DNA of 64,000 nucleotides from Mycobacterium colombiense CECT 3035 (GCF_002105755.1 NZ_CP020821.1:372001-436000); one strand, 5' to 3'; shown: positions 17,102 through 25,418, counted from the first letter of the stretch. Numbers and translations are program-made. The notes: generated by a model from the letters alone, not told the origin.

Positions 17102-17602
17102 ATGGCTCCAGACCGTCTGACCGGGTTGGCCGGTGCAGCCGCCTTGTCGCTCGCGATGGCCTTACCGCTTTCCCCGACGGCTCTTGCCGACAACCCGTCC
17201 TGGAACGGCCAGTACGCGATCACGTTCATGGTGGGTCCCAAGGCCGGGACCAGCATGGCGGTCGGCGACCCGGAGACGCAGCACACCGAGACCTACGGGC
17301 TCCGCTCGAGCTGCACCAACGGGAAGTGCGTCGCCACCATCGTCAGCGGCCCTCCGCCGACCAACCCGACGGTTCCGCAGCCGGTGCAGTTCACCTGGGA
17401 TGGCAAGTCCTGGTCGCAGACCAACGACTTCCAGTGGGACTGCATGATGCCCGACACCACGATCCAATGGAATCCGGCCAGGGCGCAGACGCGCTACACG
17501 CCCCAGCCCGACGGGTCGCTGGCCGGCGTTATGCACACCGACATTTTGAGCGGCGCGTGCCAGGGCACCATCGACATGGATATGACGGCCGTGCCCGTGT
17601 GA
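17102..17602 (+). CDS. Secreted mycobacterial protein of unknown function
   Basis: 166 aa, ATG 17102 preceded by GAGGAGGAA. A signal peptide with Arg at position 5, a hydrophobic core and a TALA|DN cleavage site leads a small beta-rich domain with two probable disulfides (SSCTNGKC and WDCMMPD / SGACQG). Motifs such as GPKAGTSMA and PVQFTWDGKSW recur in a mycobacteria-specific exported family. It converges on the marR gene. Confidence 0.85.
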   Translation: MAPDRLTGLAGAAALSLAMALPLSPTALADNPSWNGQYAITFMVGPKAGTSMAVGDPETQHTETYGLRSSCTNGKCVATIVSGPPPTNPTVPQPVQFTWDGKSWSQTNDFQWDCMMPDTTIQWNPARAQTRYTPQPDGSLAGVMHTDILSGACQGTIDMDMTAVPV

Positions 17603-17605
17603 GCG

Positions 17606-18058
17606 CTAGGCGCCGTCGCGGCGATCGCGCAGGCAGTCAATCATGCTCTGCAACAGCCGAAACGCCTCCGACTGCTCGGCCTCGGTCATACCTGAGAGCA
17701 TTCTGACTTCGACGGACCGGACCGCGGCGGTCGCCTTCTCCAGGCTCCGCCGGCCGCGGGGCGTGAGCCGCGTGGGCAGAGCCTTGCCGACGGGTGCCTG
17801 CGCGGGTCTGCTCACGTAGCCGTCTCGTTCCAGGGTCTGCAGCAGCACATTCATCGACTGCCGTGTCACGAACGCGCCCCGCGCGAGCTCGGAGTTCGAC
17901 AAGCCCGGGCGCTGGGCCAGCAGTTCGAGGCAGGAGTAGTGCGTCACGCTCATCCCGAGCGGCCGCAGCACCTCCTCCATGGCCGCGCGCAGGGCGCTCG
18001 ACGCCTCTTTCAGTAGGTAGCCCAGTGACGTATCCAGGTCGACGCCGTCTTGACTCAT
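17606..18058 (-). CDS. MarR family transcriptional regulator
   Basis: 150 aa. The start at 18058 (MSQDGVDLD) is chosen because longer versions would run through the palindromes at 18058-18101. Winged-helix region: LSNSELARGAFVTRQSMNVLLQTLERDGYVSR, then the wing and dimerisation helices. Divergent from the VOC gene with two perfect 16-bp palindromes between them; the first overlaps its own start codon, indicating autorepression. Confidence 0.9.
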   Translation of the reverse strand: MSQDGVDLDTSLGYLLKEASSALRAAMEEVLRPLGMSVTHYSCLELLAQRPGLSNSELARGAFVTRQSMNVLLQTLERDGYVSRPAQAPVGKALPTRLTPRGRRSLEKATAAVRSVEVRMLSGMTEAEQSEAFRLLQSMIDCLRDRRDGA

Positions 18059-18073
18059 GTCAGTATTCTGACA
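18058..18073. promoter_or_regulatory. MarR operator 1
   Basis: TGTCAG-TATT-CTGACA, a perfect inverted repeat that includes the first base of the marR start codon. Confidence 0.8.
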
Positions 18074-18085
18074 TAGGTTGATGTA

Positions 18086-18101
18086 TGTCAGAAAACTGAC
18101 A
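18086..18101. promoter_or_regulatory. MarR operator 2
   Basis: TGTCAG-AAAA-CTGACA, identical arms to operator 1 with centre-to-centre distance 28 bp. It lies 20 bp before the VOC gene start, so it should cover that promoter or ribosome site. Confidence 0.8.
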
Positions 18102-18121
18102 CGATCCGAAGGAGCACTGCC

Positions 18122-18490
18122 ATGCCCGCCACCGGCCCCGACTTCATCTCTTTGCAGGCGCGCGACCTCGATGCGTCGCAGGCGTTCTACGAGCGGTACC
18201 TCGGCCTCGTCCGCTCGCAGGCCGGACCGCCGCACGCCGTCGTCTTCGAGACGAAGCCGATCGCGTTCGCACTGCGCGACGTCATTCCCGGCACCGATCT
18301 CGCATCCGTTGCTCAGCCCGGCGTCGGTGCGGCGATCTGGCTCCACGCCACCGACGTCCAGGACATTCACGATGCTCTCGCCGCCGACGGTCACACCATC
18401 GTCTCCGCACCGATTGACGGCCCCTTCGGCCGGACGTTCACGTTCGCCGACCCCGACGGCTACCAGATCACTCTGCACGACCGCGCCTGA
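18122..18490 (+). CDS. VOC (glyoxalase/bleomycin-resistance) family protein
   Basis: 122 aa; AAGGAG precedes the ATG. Two beta-alpha-beta-beta-beta modules: FISLQARDLDASQAFYERYLGL at the start and FGRTFTFADPDGYQITLHD at the end, the classic VOC C-terminus. Members are metal-dependent dioxygenases, isomerases, glutathione-type transferases or drug-binding proteins. Control by an adjacent MarR suggests detoxification of a small electrophile or aromatic compound. Confidence 0.9.
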   Translation: MPATGPDFISLQARDLDASQAFYERYLGLVRSQAGPPHAVVFETKPIAFALRDVIPGTDLASVAQPGVGAAIWLHATDVQDIHDALAADGHTIVSAPIDGPFGRTFTFADPDGYQITLHDRA

Positions 18491-18537
18491 TGAGTCCGGT
18501 TGCCCCTTAAGGCAATTCGTTCACAACGTGATTACGC

Positions 18538-19095
18538 TCAGGTGTGGACTTTCCAGCCCGCCAGCGGGGTCGGCGCCGCGGGAGCATCGGGATCGTTGAA
18601 CTCGATGTACAGGTCGCCCTGCTTGATGTCGCTGTCGTAGGCGATGAATCCGTGGGCGGTCTGGCCGGTAGTGACGCTGCCCGAGCGCAGCGGCGGCGTC
18701 TTGTTGATCTTCTGGTAGTCGACCAAAGACGAGCCGACCTGGACGTCGCGGTTCGGGTCTTGCCGCCACGGGGAAGAGGCGGCGGTCAGGGACGCCTGAC
18801 TGTAGGTGAACGGCGCGCTGGACTTGCCCTCGATGGTAAGTTCGATGACGTTGCAGCCCCCGCCGCCGGAGCAGCCGGACGAGACCCAGGTCGCGTTGTT
18901 GAGCGTGACGTCGGCGGTCGCGGTGCTGTACTCCGTGACATGGATGCTGGTGCCGGATTTCCCCGTCGGGAAAGGCGACTGCTGGGACGTCGGGTCGGCG
19001 GTGCCGTGGGGCGCGGTCAACCCCGCCGTCAGCGCCAGGGTCGCTGCGAATGCGCTCATGTGAGCGGGTCTGGTCACTGCGCGAAGATAGCGCAT
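18538..19095 (-). CDS. Secreted protein, MPT63/DUF1942-like architecture
   Basis: 185 aa from ATG 19095 (MRYLRAVTRPAHMS), which supplies the basic n-region of a signal peptide; a later ATG at 19059 would lack it. Cleavage probably after HGTA. The mature part is beta-rich, with a Cys pair in SSGCSGGGGCNV and a KQGDLYIEFNDPDAP segment near the end, resembling immunoglobulin-like exported mycobacterial proteins. Family assignment is tentative. Confidence 0.75.
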   Translation of the reverse strand: MRYLRAVTRPAHMSAFAATLALTAGLTAPHGTADPTSQQSPFPTGKSGTSIHVTEYSTATADVTLNNATWVSSGCSGGGGCNVIELTIEGKSSAPFTYSQASLTAASSPWRQDPNRDVQVGSSLVDYQKINKTPPLRSGSVTTGQTAHGFIAYDSDIKQGDLYIEFNDPDAPAAPTPLAGWKVHT

Positions 19096-19169
19096 TCGGG
19101 GATTTGGGGGCGAGTTCGCGGCGTCACGGCTGCGGGGGTGGGGGCGGCGGTGCGGGCGGGTTGTCTGAG

Positions 19170-19469
19170 CTAGTGCGGCAGGTTGGCCAGATAACACCGC
19201 ACCCGGGTGGTGGCGTCCTCCGGCTTGACTCCCATAGTGATCAATCGCTGAACGACTTCGGACGAGGGGATGCCAGAAGCAATGTCGTTGTCGATCACAT
19301 GAACGCTGGGGAACCAATTCTCCGCGCTGACCCCCGGTGGCGGCGGCTTCGCATCGCCCCCGATGCACTGGACGTAACCGTTGACGCCGGTGTCAGCCTG
19401 GGCTGGCGGCGCCGCCAGGGGGGCGGCGACGGCCATGGCGACCGCCGCAGTGACGAAGACGAAACGCAT
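19170..19469 (-). CDS. DUF732-type small secreted protein
   Basis: 99 aa from ATG 19469. Signal peptide with AQA|DT cleavage, then a helical domain with one Cys near the start (VQCIGG) and one near the end (VRCYLA), and an I-x-x-G-x-x-x-E-V-x-x-x-L middle, the DUF732 pattern. A paralogue with the same layout lies at 20124. Function unknown; exported. Confidence 0.8.
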   Translation of the reverse strand: MRFVFVTAAVAMAVAAPLAAPPAQADTGVNGYVQCIGGDAKPPPPGVSAENWFPSVHVIDNDIASGIPSSEVVQRLITMGVKPEDATTRVRCYLANLPH

Positions 19470-19584
19470 GCGGGCATTATCCCGTGTTCGCACTGTTTAA
19501 CAACCACAAATTTGGATCGTCCGCGCGACGACGGTTCCGATTTTCCCTCTCCTGAGCCGCCGCTGGCCTTACACTGCATGAGAA

Positions 19585-20046
19585 ATGAGCGCCTATCAGA
19601 CGGTCGTGGTCGGCACCGATGGCTCGGACTCCTCGCTGCGCGCGGTCGAGCGCGCGGCCGCGATAGCCGCGGAGCACGGCGCGAAGTTGATCGTTGCGAC
19701 CGCCCATCTCCCCGTCCCCGAGGAACGCGGCCGGTACGCCATCCCGCCGGGGAGCGACCACGGTCAGGACTACCGGACGGTGGGCGAGGCCCCCTACTAC
19801 GCGATCCTGCGGGACGCCAGGGAGCGCGCGCACCAAGTCGGGGCCAAGAACGTCGAGGAGAAGTCGATCGTCGGCGCCCCGATCAACGTGCTGGTGCAGC
19901 TTGCCGAGGAGGCCCATGCCGACCTGCTGGTGGTCGGCAACGTCGGACTCAACAGCGTCGCCGGCCGGCTGCTCGGATCGGTTCCCGCCGCCGTCTCCCG
20001 TCGGTCCAAGACCGACGTGTTGATCGTCCACACGACCGACGTCTGA
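19585..20046 (+). CDS. Universal stress protein (UspA-like), single domain
   Basis: 153 aa. TVVVGTDGSDSS at the N-terminus and VVGNVGLNSVAGRLLGSVP near the C-terminus give the ATP-binding G-x2-G-x9-G-S motif. One USP domain, whereas many mycobacterial USPs have two. Cytosolic, probably an ATP-binding stress sensor. Flanked by two DUF732 genes. I looked for a DosR box upstream and saw none. Confidence 0.92.
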   Translation: MSAYQTVVVGTDGSDSSLRAVERAAAIAAEHGAKLIVATAHLPVPEERGRYAIPPGSDHGQDYRTVGEAPYYAILRDARERAHQVGAKNVEEKSIVGAPINVLVQLAEEAHADLLVVGNVGLNSVAGRLLGSVPAAVSRRSKTDVLIVHTTDV

Positions 20047-20123
20047 GCCTGGCTAGTAATCGGCCGGGTCGACCCGGCAATGTTTGCTGATTGTCGGGCG
20101 TCATCGTTGGGTAATCATGTGAC

Positions 20124-20423
20124 GTGCGTCTCACCTCCGCCGCCGCGATCGGTGCCGCGATCGCCGTATTGTTCAGCGCACCGGCGACGCTGACGGTCGC
20201 GGCCGCGCACGCCGACTTCAGTGGTTACCGGCGCTGCGTGGGAAAGATGACTGAACCGATGTCGGGACATGACCCGCAAAACTTGCAGCTTGTCGGAGTC
20301 ATCGAACAAGATCTCGACTCCGGAGTGTCACCCGCCGCCGAGGCCCAACGGGTGTCCCACATGGGATTCGACCCGTCCTTCGCCAGCGGCATCGTTCAGT
20401 GCGTGATTGAAGAGCGCCCGTAG
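20124..20423 (+). CDS. DUF732-type small secreted protein
   Basis: 99 aa from GTG. Signal peptide with AHA|DF cleavage; mature domain with Cys near the start (YRRCVG) and near the end (VQCVIE) and a GVIEQDLDSGVSPAAEAQRV helix. Same size and layout as the protein at 19170-19469 on the other side of the usp gene, so the two are probably diverged duplicates. Confidence 0.8.
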   Translation: MRLTSAAAIGAAIAVLFSAPATLTVAAAHADFSGYRRCVGKMTEPMSGHDPQNLQLVGVIEQDLDSGVSPAAEAQRVSHMGFDPSFASGIVQCVIEERP

Positions 20424-20481
20424 GCGCATCCAAGCGACCGGTCGAGCCCCTCGAGTGTCGGCCGGGCGTGGGCGCACCAAG

Positions 20482-20724
20482 TCATCCGTTTGCCGCGTCC
20501 GCCGCGGCGATCAACGCGTGGGCCAGCTTCCGGGCTTCGGCCGGCGCGATGATCGGGGTATCGGGACAGTCGATGACGACCTGGCACTCGGCGTGCCCGT
20601 CAACGTACTGCCGCCCGATGACGGAGACCACGATGCCGGTCTGTGGCCCCGGTCGGCCGGTGCAAGGTTGGATTTCATGACTAGATCGTTTCCGCGATCC
20701 CGGCCGCGGGCACGAGTAGTGCAC
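20482..20724 (-). CDS. Small hypothetical protein
   Basis: 80 aa at most; the first 20 or so residues (Arg/Pro-rich) may not be translated, and no internal Met is available. The C-terminal part, GHAECQVVIDCPDTPIIAPAEARKLAHALIAAADAA, reads as real protein and ends in a helix seen in small mycobacterial and phage proteins (APAEARxLAxALIAAA). Follows the CxxC protein at 20794-20982 on the same strand. Confidence 0.55.
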   Translation of the reverse strand: MHYSCPRPGSRKRSSHEIQPCTGRPGPQTGIVVSVIGRQYVDGHAECQVVIDCPDTPIIAPAEARKLAHALIAAADAANG

Positions 20725-20793
20725 TACTTCACTTGTTCGTCATCGCACAACAGGGGACCCGTTGGCTGCCGCACGTCTGAGCCAACCTCGTCG

Positions 20794-20982
20794 CTACGCG
20801 CCGAGATCCATCATGCGCTCGGGCGACAGCACCTGACCCACGCAGCCCTTGAGGCAGAGGGCCCGCTGCGCGATTACCGGCAGGGGAGCACCGCCATGCG
20901 CGTCGTCCTGCTTCATGTAGACCGCGACGGGGCCGCCGCACAGCTCGCAGTACTCCTCGTCTACCCAGTACTCCGATGGCAT
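20794..20982 (-). CDS. Small Cys-rich (zinc-ribbon-like) protein
   Basis: 62 aa from ATG 20982. CELCGG (C-x2-C) at residues 12-15 and CLKGC (C-x3-C) further on suggest one metal site. Sequence opens MPSEYWVDEEYCELCGG. No recognised family. It lies 69 bp upstream of the small gene at 20482-20724 and is probably transcribed with it. Confidence 0.55.
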   Translation of the reverse strand: MPSEYWVDEEYCELCGGPVAVYMKQDDAHGGAPLPVIAQRALCLKGCVGQVLSPERMMDLGA

Positions 20983-21286
20983 TCGCGTGCTCCTAGCTCA
21001 GAAGGCAAGTACACCTAGCAGGCTAGGACAGGTTGCCCACGCCGCCAGGTATTTCCTGGGCGGGTCACGTGCGCAATGGTCTGCGAGTATGCAGCCGGAA
21101 AGCCAGGGCCGTATGCGCATGGTGTTTGATGCCACTCGGCACTGCCTCACTCAATCGCGGTGCGTGGGCTGAGGCCCGGGGAAACCACCAGAGTGATTGC
21201 ACTGCAGAGGATTTGGCGGCAAGCGGGCGCCACCAATTAGATGGGTGCATCAGCATCCCTGGCCGCCATGACGCCGTTCTTGTTGA
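20983..21286. other. Intergenic, no gene seen
   Basis: 304 bp between the small Cys-rich gene (start 20982) and the end of the lipoprotein gene. Short open frames exist but lack credible starts and composition. No repeats or tRNA remnants noticed. Confidence 0.45.
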
Positions 21287-21940
21287 TCACCGCAACGGTT
21301 GTGTGGGGGGGCTTTGGCGAATCACCTTGGGAACCGGTAGGCCATCTTGGCGTAGGGCGCCGGGGAAGCATGGTGACGTGGCGACAATGGTCGGTGGATA
21401 TTCGGGGGGATATGCCGCTTTGATTTGTATCCGGTATCCGTCTGGGAAGTAACCGAATTGGTTGGGCTTTTCAAAGCCGTCGCGTTCCATCACCGTGATA
21501 CCCCAGCTTCGCCAGAGTTCTCCGGCGCGCGCGATGAGTTCTGCCGGCTTCACGCCTGCAGGCCCGATCACGTTGGCGAACAACGAAAATTCGGTGGGGC
21601 CAGGGCCGGGGCCGGTGTAGTTGTCGTCGCATCCGAGGTTGCTGCCACCGATGGTGTCGCTCAAGTCGAGGACCGTGCCCGGTGGCAACCCGTCGACTGT
21701 TTTCTGTAGGTAGCGAAGCGCTGAGTCCTGGGCCTCTTGTTGGCTTTTCGGGATCTTCGGTGACGGCGCGATGGGTGTGGGTTCCAGGGGCCCTCCTGGA
21801 ATGGTTGTTGCGCCGGACGGGGCTGATGGGCCCGCCCCAGTGTGGTTGGTTGGATTGGTCGACGAGCACGCGGCAAGTACAGCCGCTGCCAACAGAGCAG
21901 CGAACACGTCGAGCAATTCGCGAGCTTTTGTCTTCGTCAT
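21287..21940 (-). CDS. Lipoprotein, LppA/LppB-like
   Basis: 217 aa. Signal peptide ending in the lipobox LAAC (Cys about residue 25), a Pro/Thr/Ser-rich linker, then a domain with DLSDTIGGSNLGCDDN, LWRSWGITVMERDGF and GYRIQIKA. This layout, including the late Cys near SPCFPG, resembles LppA/LppB-type lipoproteins. In this window it sits in the same accessory block as a DUF1023 gene. Anchored on the outer face of the inner membrane. Confidence 0.75.
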   Translation of the reverse strand: MTKTKARELLDVFAALLAAAVLAACSSTNPTNHTGAGPSAPSGATTIPGGPLEPTPIAPSPKIPKSQQEAQDSALRYLQKTVDGLPPGTVLDLSDTIGGSNLGCDDNYTGPGPGPTEFSLFANVIGPAGVKPAELIARAGELWRSWGITVMERDGFEKPNQFGYFPDGYRIQIKAAYPPEYPPTIVATSPCFPGALRQDGLPVPKVIRQSPPTQPLR

Positions 21941-22225
21941 CCTGTTGCCGTCACTTGTGGCGTCACATCGGTGCGTCTGGTGATTAAGCGTCGCATGTCA
22001 TTGGGGCCGGGGTTCCATAGTCCCAGTAGCTGCTAATTCCTCTTCTCGACGGGCCAGCTGTCCGGCTGCTGCCTCGATGTGATGCGGCGCTGAGCGTCGC
22101 GGCTGCTCCGATGGCCGGGCGCCAGGCCGGGTGGCCAGCTTCGAGTCGCGGGTCGCGGCGTTGAAAGTCGGGTGGCCGCGGATCATGCAGTGGGCAGCTG
22201 GCTGCGAATCGCCGCTATTGCTGGT

Positions 22226-22459
22226 TTATGTTCGGCGCTTGCCGAACCAGGCCCGGTAGGCGTTATAGCCCATCAACACAGCGAGACCCCCAGTACTGAT
22301 CAAGCCCAGCCACGTGCCGTGGATGACGTTTACCACGAACAGCGCCAGCAATAGCGCAGCCATCACTGCGAAGAACACTGGGCTGTACAGAGGGTTCCTT
22401 CTCACGCGGGCATTCTCCCCTGTCGGTGGCGTGTCTGGATTGAGCATGCCAGTCGTCAT
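22226..22459 (-). CDS. Small two-helix membrane protein
   Basis: 77 aa (ATG 22459; alternative ATG 22447). Two hydrophobic segments, PVFFAVMAALLLALFVVNVI and LGLISTGGLAVLMGYNAYRA, with a basic C-terminus WFGKRRT. No family recognised. Same strand as the lipoprotein downstream and the ESX genes upstream. Confidence 0.65.
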   Translation of the reverse strand: MTTGMLNPDTPPTGENARVRRNPLYSPVFFAVMAALLLALFVVNVIHGTWLGLISTGGLAVLMGYNAYRAWFGKRRT

Positions 22460-22657
22460 TCAGTGTGTGCTGTTGGCGGCATCAAGGTAGGCATTTGTCC
22501 CGGGCGTTCAGGCCGTCGGCGACCGCCCAGGCCGTGGTTCGTGAAGTGCACGATGGTGCACCGGAGGCTGTCGACGAGTTGCTGCATTTGTGATGCCCCG
22601 CGCTGGTTGCGGCCGTTGGGTGATGGCCTGCGGCACCGGAAAGGGCCGGCGGTCTTT

Positions 22658-23098
22658 CTAGTGCGGGGAACTGCTGCGATCGTCGACGTCGGGGGTGCTG
22701 CGGTTGTCTAGCGCTCTCGCGGTGATCACGATCGTCCACAACAGAACGACGTAAGCAAGCGCGTAGCTGGGGGCCATGACCCACAGTGATTTTCCGCCCA
22801 TGAAAAGTCCAGCTACCGCGCTCACAATGTCGCCCACGAAGCTCGATACCACCACCCCCGCCATGATGGCAATGTAGGCGTGTTCGCGTTTCGGTGTGAT
22901 CTTCCCGGCGCTCCGCTGTGTGAAGTACCAGATGCCAACGGCGACAACGATAATCGCGCACGCGATGAAGCCGACCACTATCCAGACCGGCAGCGGTTTG
23001 GTGGGGCTGATGTGGGCTGATTTGAACACAATGTCCACGGTGATCATGGCCGCGACGTACAGCGGCAAAAAAAGAACCGCCCGCTTCAAGTTGATCAT
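22658..23098 (-). CDS. Four-helix membrane protein coupled to ESX substrate; candidate immunity or partner protein
   Basis: 146 aa from ATG 23098, whose ATGA overlaps the stop of the WXG-type gene upstream; that coupling fixes the start. Four hydrophobic helices: around AVLFLPLYVAAMITVDIVF, PVWIVVGFIACAIIVVAVG, AYIAIMAGVVVSSFVGDIV and SYALAYVVLLWTIVITA, then an acidic Ser-rich tail. No enzyme motif. Coupled translation with a glycine-zipper ESX substrate suggests a membrane-embedded immunity or assembly partner (inference). Confidence 0.75.
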   Translation of the reverse strand: MINLKRAVLFLPLYVAAMITVDIVFKSAHISPTKPLPVWIVVGFIACAIIVVAVGIWYFTQRSAGKITPKREHAYIAIMAGVVVSSFVGDIVSAVAGLFMGGKSLWVMAPSYALAYVVLLWTIVITARALDNRSTPDVDDRSSSPH

Positions 23099-24171
23099 GG
23101 CACCCCTGGGATCGGATCGACGCATTCCACCGCGCCCTCGACTGCGGCTTTAACCGGCGCTTCCAAAAGCCCTTTCGCGAAGCCGCCGACAAAGCCTAGG
23201 ACAGCCCCGGGTATCGCACCAGCGCCGCCGATTTCCGGGGTGATCACCCCGCCACCTATAGCACCGCCGATAGCGCCCTTGATCGCGGTCTCGTATCCGC
23301 TTTTGATCATGTCTTTGCCGACGTTGGCCTTCACCTGTCCTCCCACGCACTGACCGAAGCTGGGTGGAGGCGGGAAGGTGGGCGCTGGCCCCGGTACCGG
23401 CTGCGGTCCAGGGTCAGGGGGCTTACCGAATGCCGGCATCGGGACAGCGGGCGGCGGAGATTGCGGTCCAGTCGAAGTGAGTTGCTGCTCGTATTGGTCT
23501 AGGAACCCTGGCTGCTGTCCGGGCTTCGGAGGCCCGGGCTGCGGCTGAGGCTGCGGTCCGCCGTCTTGTTTGAAGTAGTCGACTAACTTCGCTCCGTTGT
23601 TGCGGTTCGACCCCGGAGTGGTGTGGTGGTCGGCCGGGCTGCCATGGCTGGAGCCCGATCCTGGCGCAAAGCCGCCGCCACTGAGGCCGGCAGTAGCGGC
23701 GGTGAGCTGACCGGAGACCTTGACGTCTGCCCCCTCGAGTTGCTCGGCGCGCAGCCGGAGGTCAGCGGCGAACGCTTCGGCCTGGGTTTGGCGCGCTGCC
23801 CGTTCTGCCGGGCTAGTACTGCGGGTGTCGGTGACCGATAAGTCTTCTCCCACAGCAAATCCCGCGTTCTGGGCATCTTCGACGCCGTAGAGGACGCGCC
23901 GCTGGGCCGCGCTGATGTCGCTGGCGCCGTTGCGGGCTATCCCGGCGGCCTGCCTTAGCAGGTCGGCTTTGTCGCTGACGACCGATACGTCGGCTCCGGT
24001 GCGTTGCCGTAGCGCCTCGCCGCCGGCGCCGTGCCACGTGATGGATTGCGCCTGGTTGCGCATCGTCAAAAAGGCGTCTTCCCAGCGGTCGGCGGTTTGC
24101 GTCCAGTAGGCGGCCGCGTCGACGAGGTGCTCGGTGCTCCACACCTCGATTTGCGAGAGGGTTGGTGGCAT
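23095..24171 (-). CDS. WXG100-type ESX substrate with Pro-rich linker and glycine-zipper C-terminus
   Basis: 358 aa. Residues 1-165 are helical, with W-H-G at 46-48 as the WXG turn. Residues about 205-272 are a Pro/Gln-rich linker. About 273-358 contain two Cys and a glycine-zipper stretch (KGAIGGAIGGG...GGAGAIPGAVLGFVGGFAKG) typical of membrane-inserting segments. It starts directly after the EspC-like gene stop (TAG immediately followed by ATG) and overlaps the four-helix protein. Probably exported by an ESX system and membrane-active; toxicity is inference. Confidence 0.8.
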   Translation of the reverse strand: MPPTLSQIEVWSTEHLVDAAAYWTQTADRWEDAFLTMRNQAQSITWHGAGGEALRQRTGADVSVVSDKADLLRQAAGIARNGASDISAAQRRVLYGVEDAQNAGFAVGEDLSVTDTRSTSPAERAARQTQAEAFAADLRLRAEQLEGADVKVSGQLTAATAGLSGGGFAPGSGSSHGSPADHHTTPGSNRNNGAKLVDYFKQDGGPQPQPQPGPPKPGQQPGFLDQYEQQLTSTGPQSPPPAVPMPAFGKPPDPGPQPVPGPAPTFPPPPSFGQCVGGQVKANVGKDMIKSGYETAIKGAIGGAIGGGVITPEIGGAGAIPGAVLGFVGGFAKGLLEAPVKAAVEGAVECVDPIPGVP

Positions 24172-24465
24172 CTAGACCACCGTCACTCCGGTGACGGCGG
24201 CTATGTCGGCGGCAGATGTGGCCTCTTGGGCGGTGTATCCGCCGGCGGCCTGGGTCACACCGCCGACCGTTTCCTGCGTCCGCGCTGCAAAGGATGCTGC
24301 GGTGACACCGATCGCCGCGTTGACCGCGTTCACCGCCGCAGTGGTGGCCTGGAACGGTTGCCCCGGCACCGGAGGCACCCCGGCCAGTTGGGAGGTCAGC
24401 GCTCCCCACTGGCCCGCTATGGCTGCTAGCTCGGCGGGGACGACCTGCAATGAATCTTGCCCCAT
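24172..24465 (-). CDS. EspC-like (DUF2580) type VII secretion target
   Basis: 97 aa. Helix-turn-helix hairpin of the WXG100/EspC type: LQVVPAELAAIAGQWGALTS with QWG at 19-21 as the turn, and a C-terminal YTAQE (Y77-x3-E81) matching the YxxxD/E export signal. It probably pairs with the adjacent WXG-type protein as a co-secreted heterodimer. Separated from it by zero bases. Confidence 0.85.
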   Translation of the reverse strand: MGQDSLQVVPAELAAIAGQWGALTSQLAGVPPVPGQPFQATTAAVNAVNAAIGVTAASFAARTQETVGGVTQAAGGYTAQEATSAADIAAVTGVTVV

Positions 24466-24662
24466 AAACGCCTGAGTTTATGCGGGTCAGTGGTGGATTG
24501 CTATTCACCGCATAGGAACCTTTTCGGCCCATAGTGCGGCCGTACGGTCGACCTCGTCGCAATTTGTGGCGACGAGCCTATCCCGGTGTTTGGATGGTGC
24601 CGCCCCACGCCTCCACGGTGGTCTCGGTCATCCCAATGAACGGTTGCTCTACGAAACGCGCA

Positions 24663-25418
24663 TCAAGGTGCAACCGCAATCGCCTGCTCGGTATAAACGT
24701 CCCCGCCCGGGGAAGAGATAACCAGGCCAGCACGGCTTACGTCATAGCGTGTGCCATCGATGTTACTCACGGTAAAACCGGTTGCTGTCGGAAAGGCGCT
24801 TGGCAGTTCAAGTTTCGCGTTGTCCTTGAGGCGTAGTCCCTTATAGCTATAGGTTCCCGAGCCATCGTCGCAGATCACCACCGCTGATTGAGCGGTGCGG
24901 AGCATGAAGGCAGCTCGGTAGGTGCAACGCGGACCATCGAGGAAGCCGGCGGCGTCTGTGCCGGGCATCGTGGTGGTCGTCCCGGGGTTCGCGGGTGGCT
25001 GGACGGCAGTAGTGTTGCTCGGCGCCGATGCGAGAGACCATGTTTGGCAGTCCTGTGTGAGAAACGCCCGATCGGTAGGGAGAATGTCGACGGCTTGCGG
25101 GCCGGTGCTGTTGTTGTTGTCAATGATGTCGCTGGTATCGAGGCTACGCAGACGCGCCCAATAGCAGCGAGTGCCGCCAGGCGACCGGTACATCCCCGGC
25201 AGGATGTCCACCCCGACTACATAGGTCCCGTCCCTATCGATCTCCGTTTTTGGGCCAGTCAGGGTTGGAGTGGATGGCTGCGCGTACGTCCTCGTAGACG
25301 ACGTGGCAGGGGGCGTCACTGTCACGGTTTTAGTCGATGGGCTTGTCCCATTAGGTACCGTGATGCTGCATGCGGCACAAGTGCATGCAGCAATAGCGAA
25401 GAGCGCCAAACGTTTCAT
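24663..25418 (-). CDS. Lipoprotein with duplicated Cys domain
   Basis: 251 aa from ATG 25418 (MKRLALFAIAACTCAACS), giving a compact signal peptide and lipobox; the frame to 25493 adds an implausible N-terminus. After a Thr/Pro-rich linker comes GTYVVGVDILPGMYRSPGGTRCYWARL, a motif common in mycobacterial lipoproteins, and later CTYRAAFMLR and a beta-rich tail. Surface-exposed; function unknown. Upstream of the ESX genes on the same strand, separated by about 200 bp. Confidence 0.8.
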   Translation of the reverse strand: MKRLALFAIAACTCAACSITVPNGTSPSTKTVTVTPPATSSTRTYAQPSTPTLTGPKTEIDRDGTYVVGVDILPGMYRSPGGTRCYWARLRSLDTSDIIDNNNSTGPQAVDILPTDRAFLTQDCQTWSLASAPSNTTAVQPPANPGTTTTMPGTDAAGFLDGPRCTYRAAFMLRTAQSAVVICDDGSGTYSYKGLRLKDNAKLELPSAFPTATGFTVSNIDGTRYDVSRAGLVISSPGGDVYTEQAIAVAP

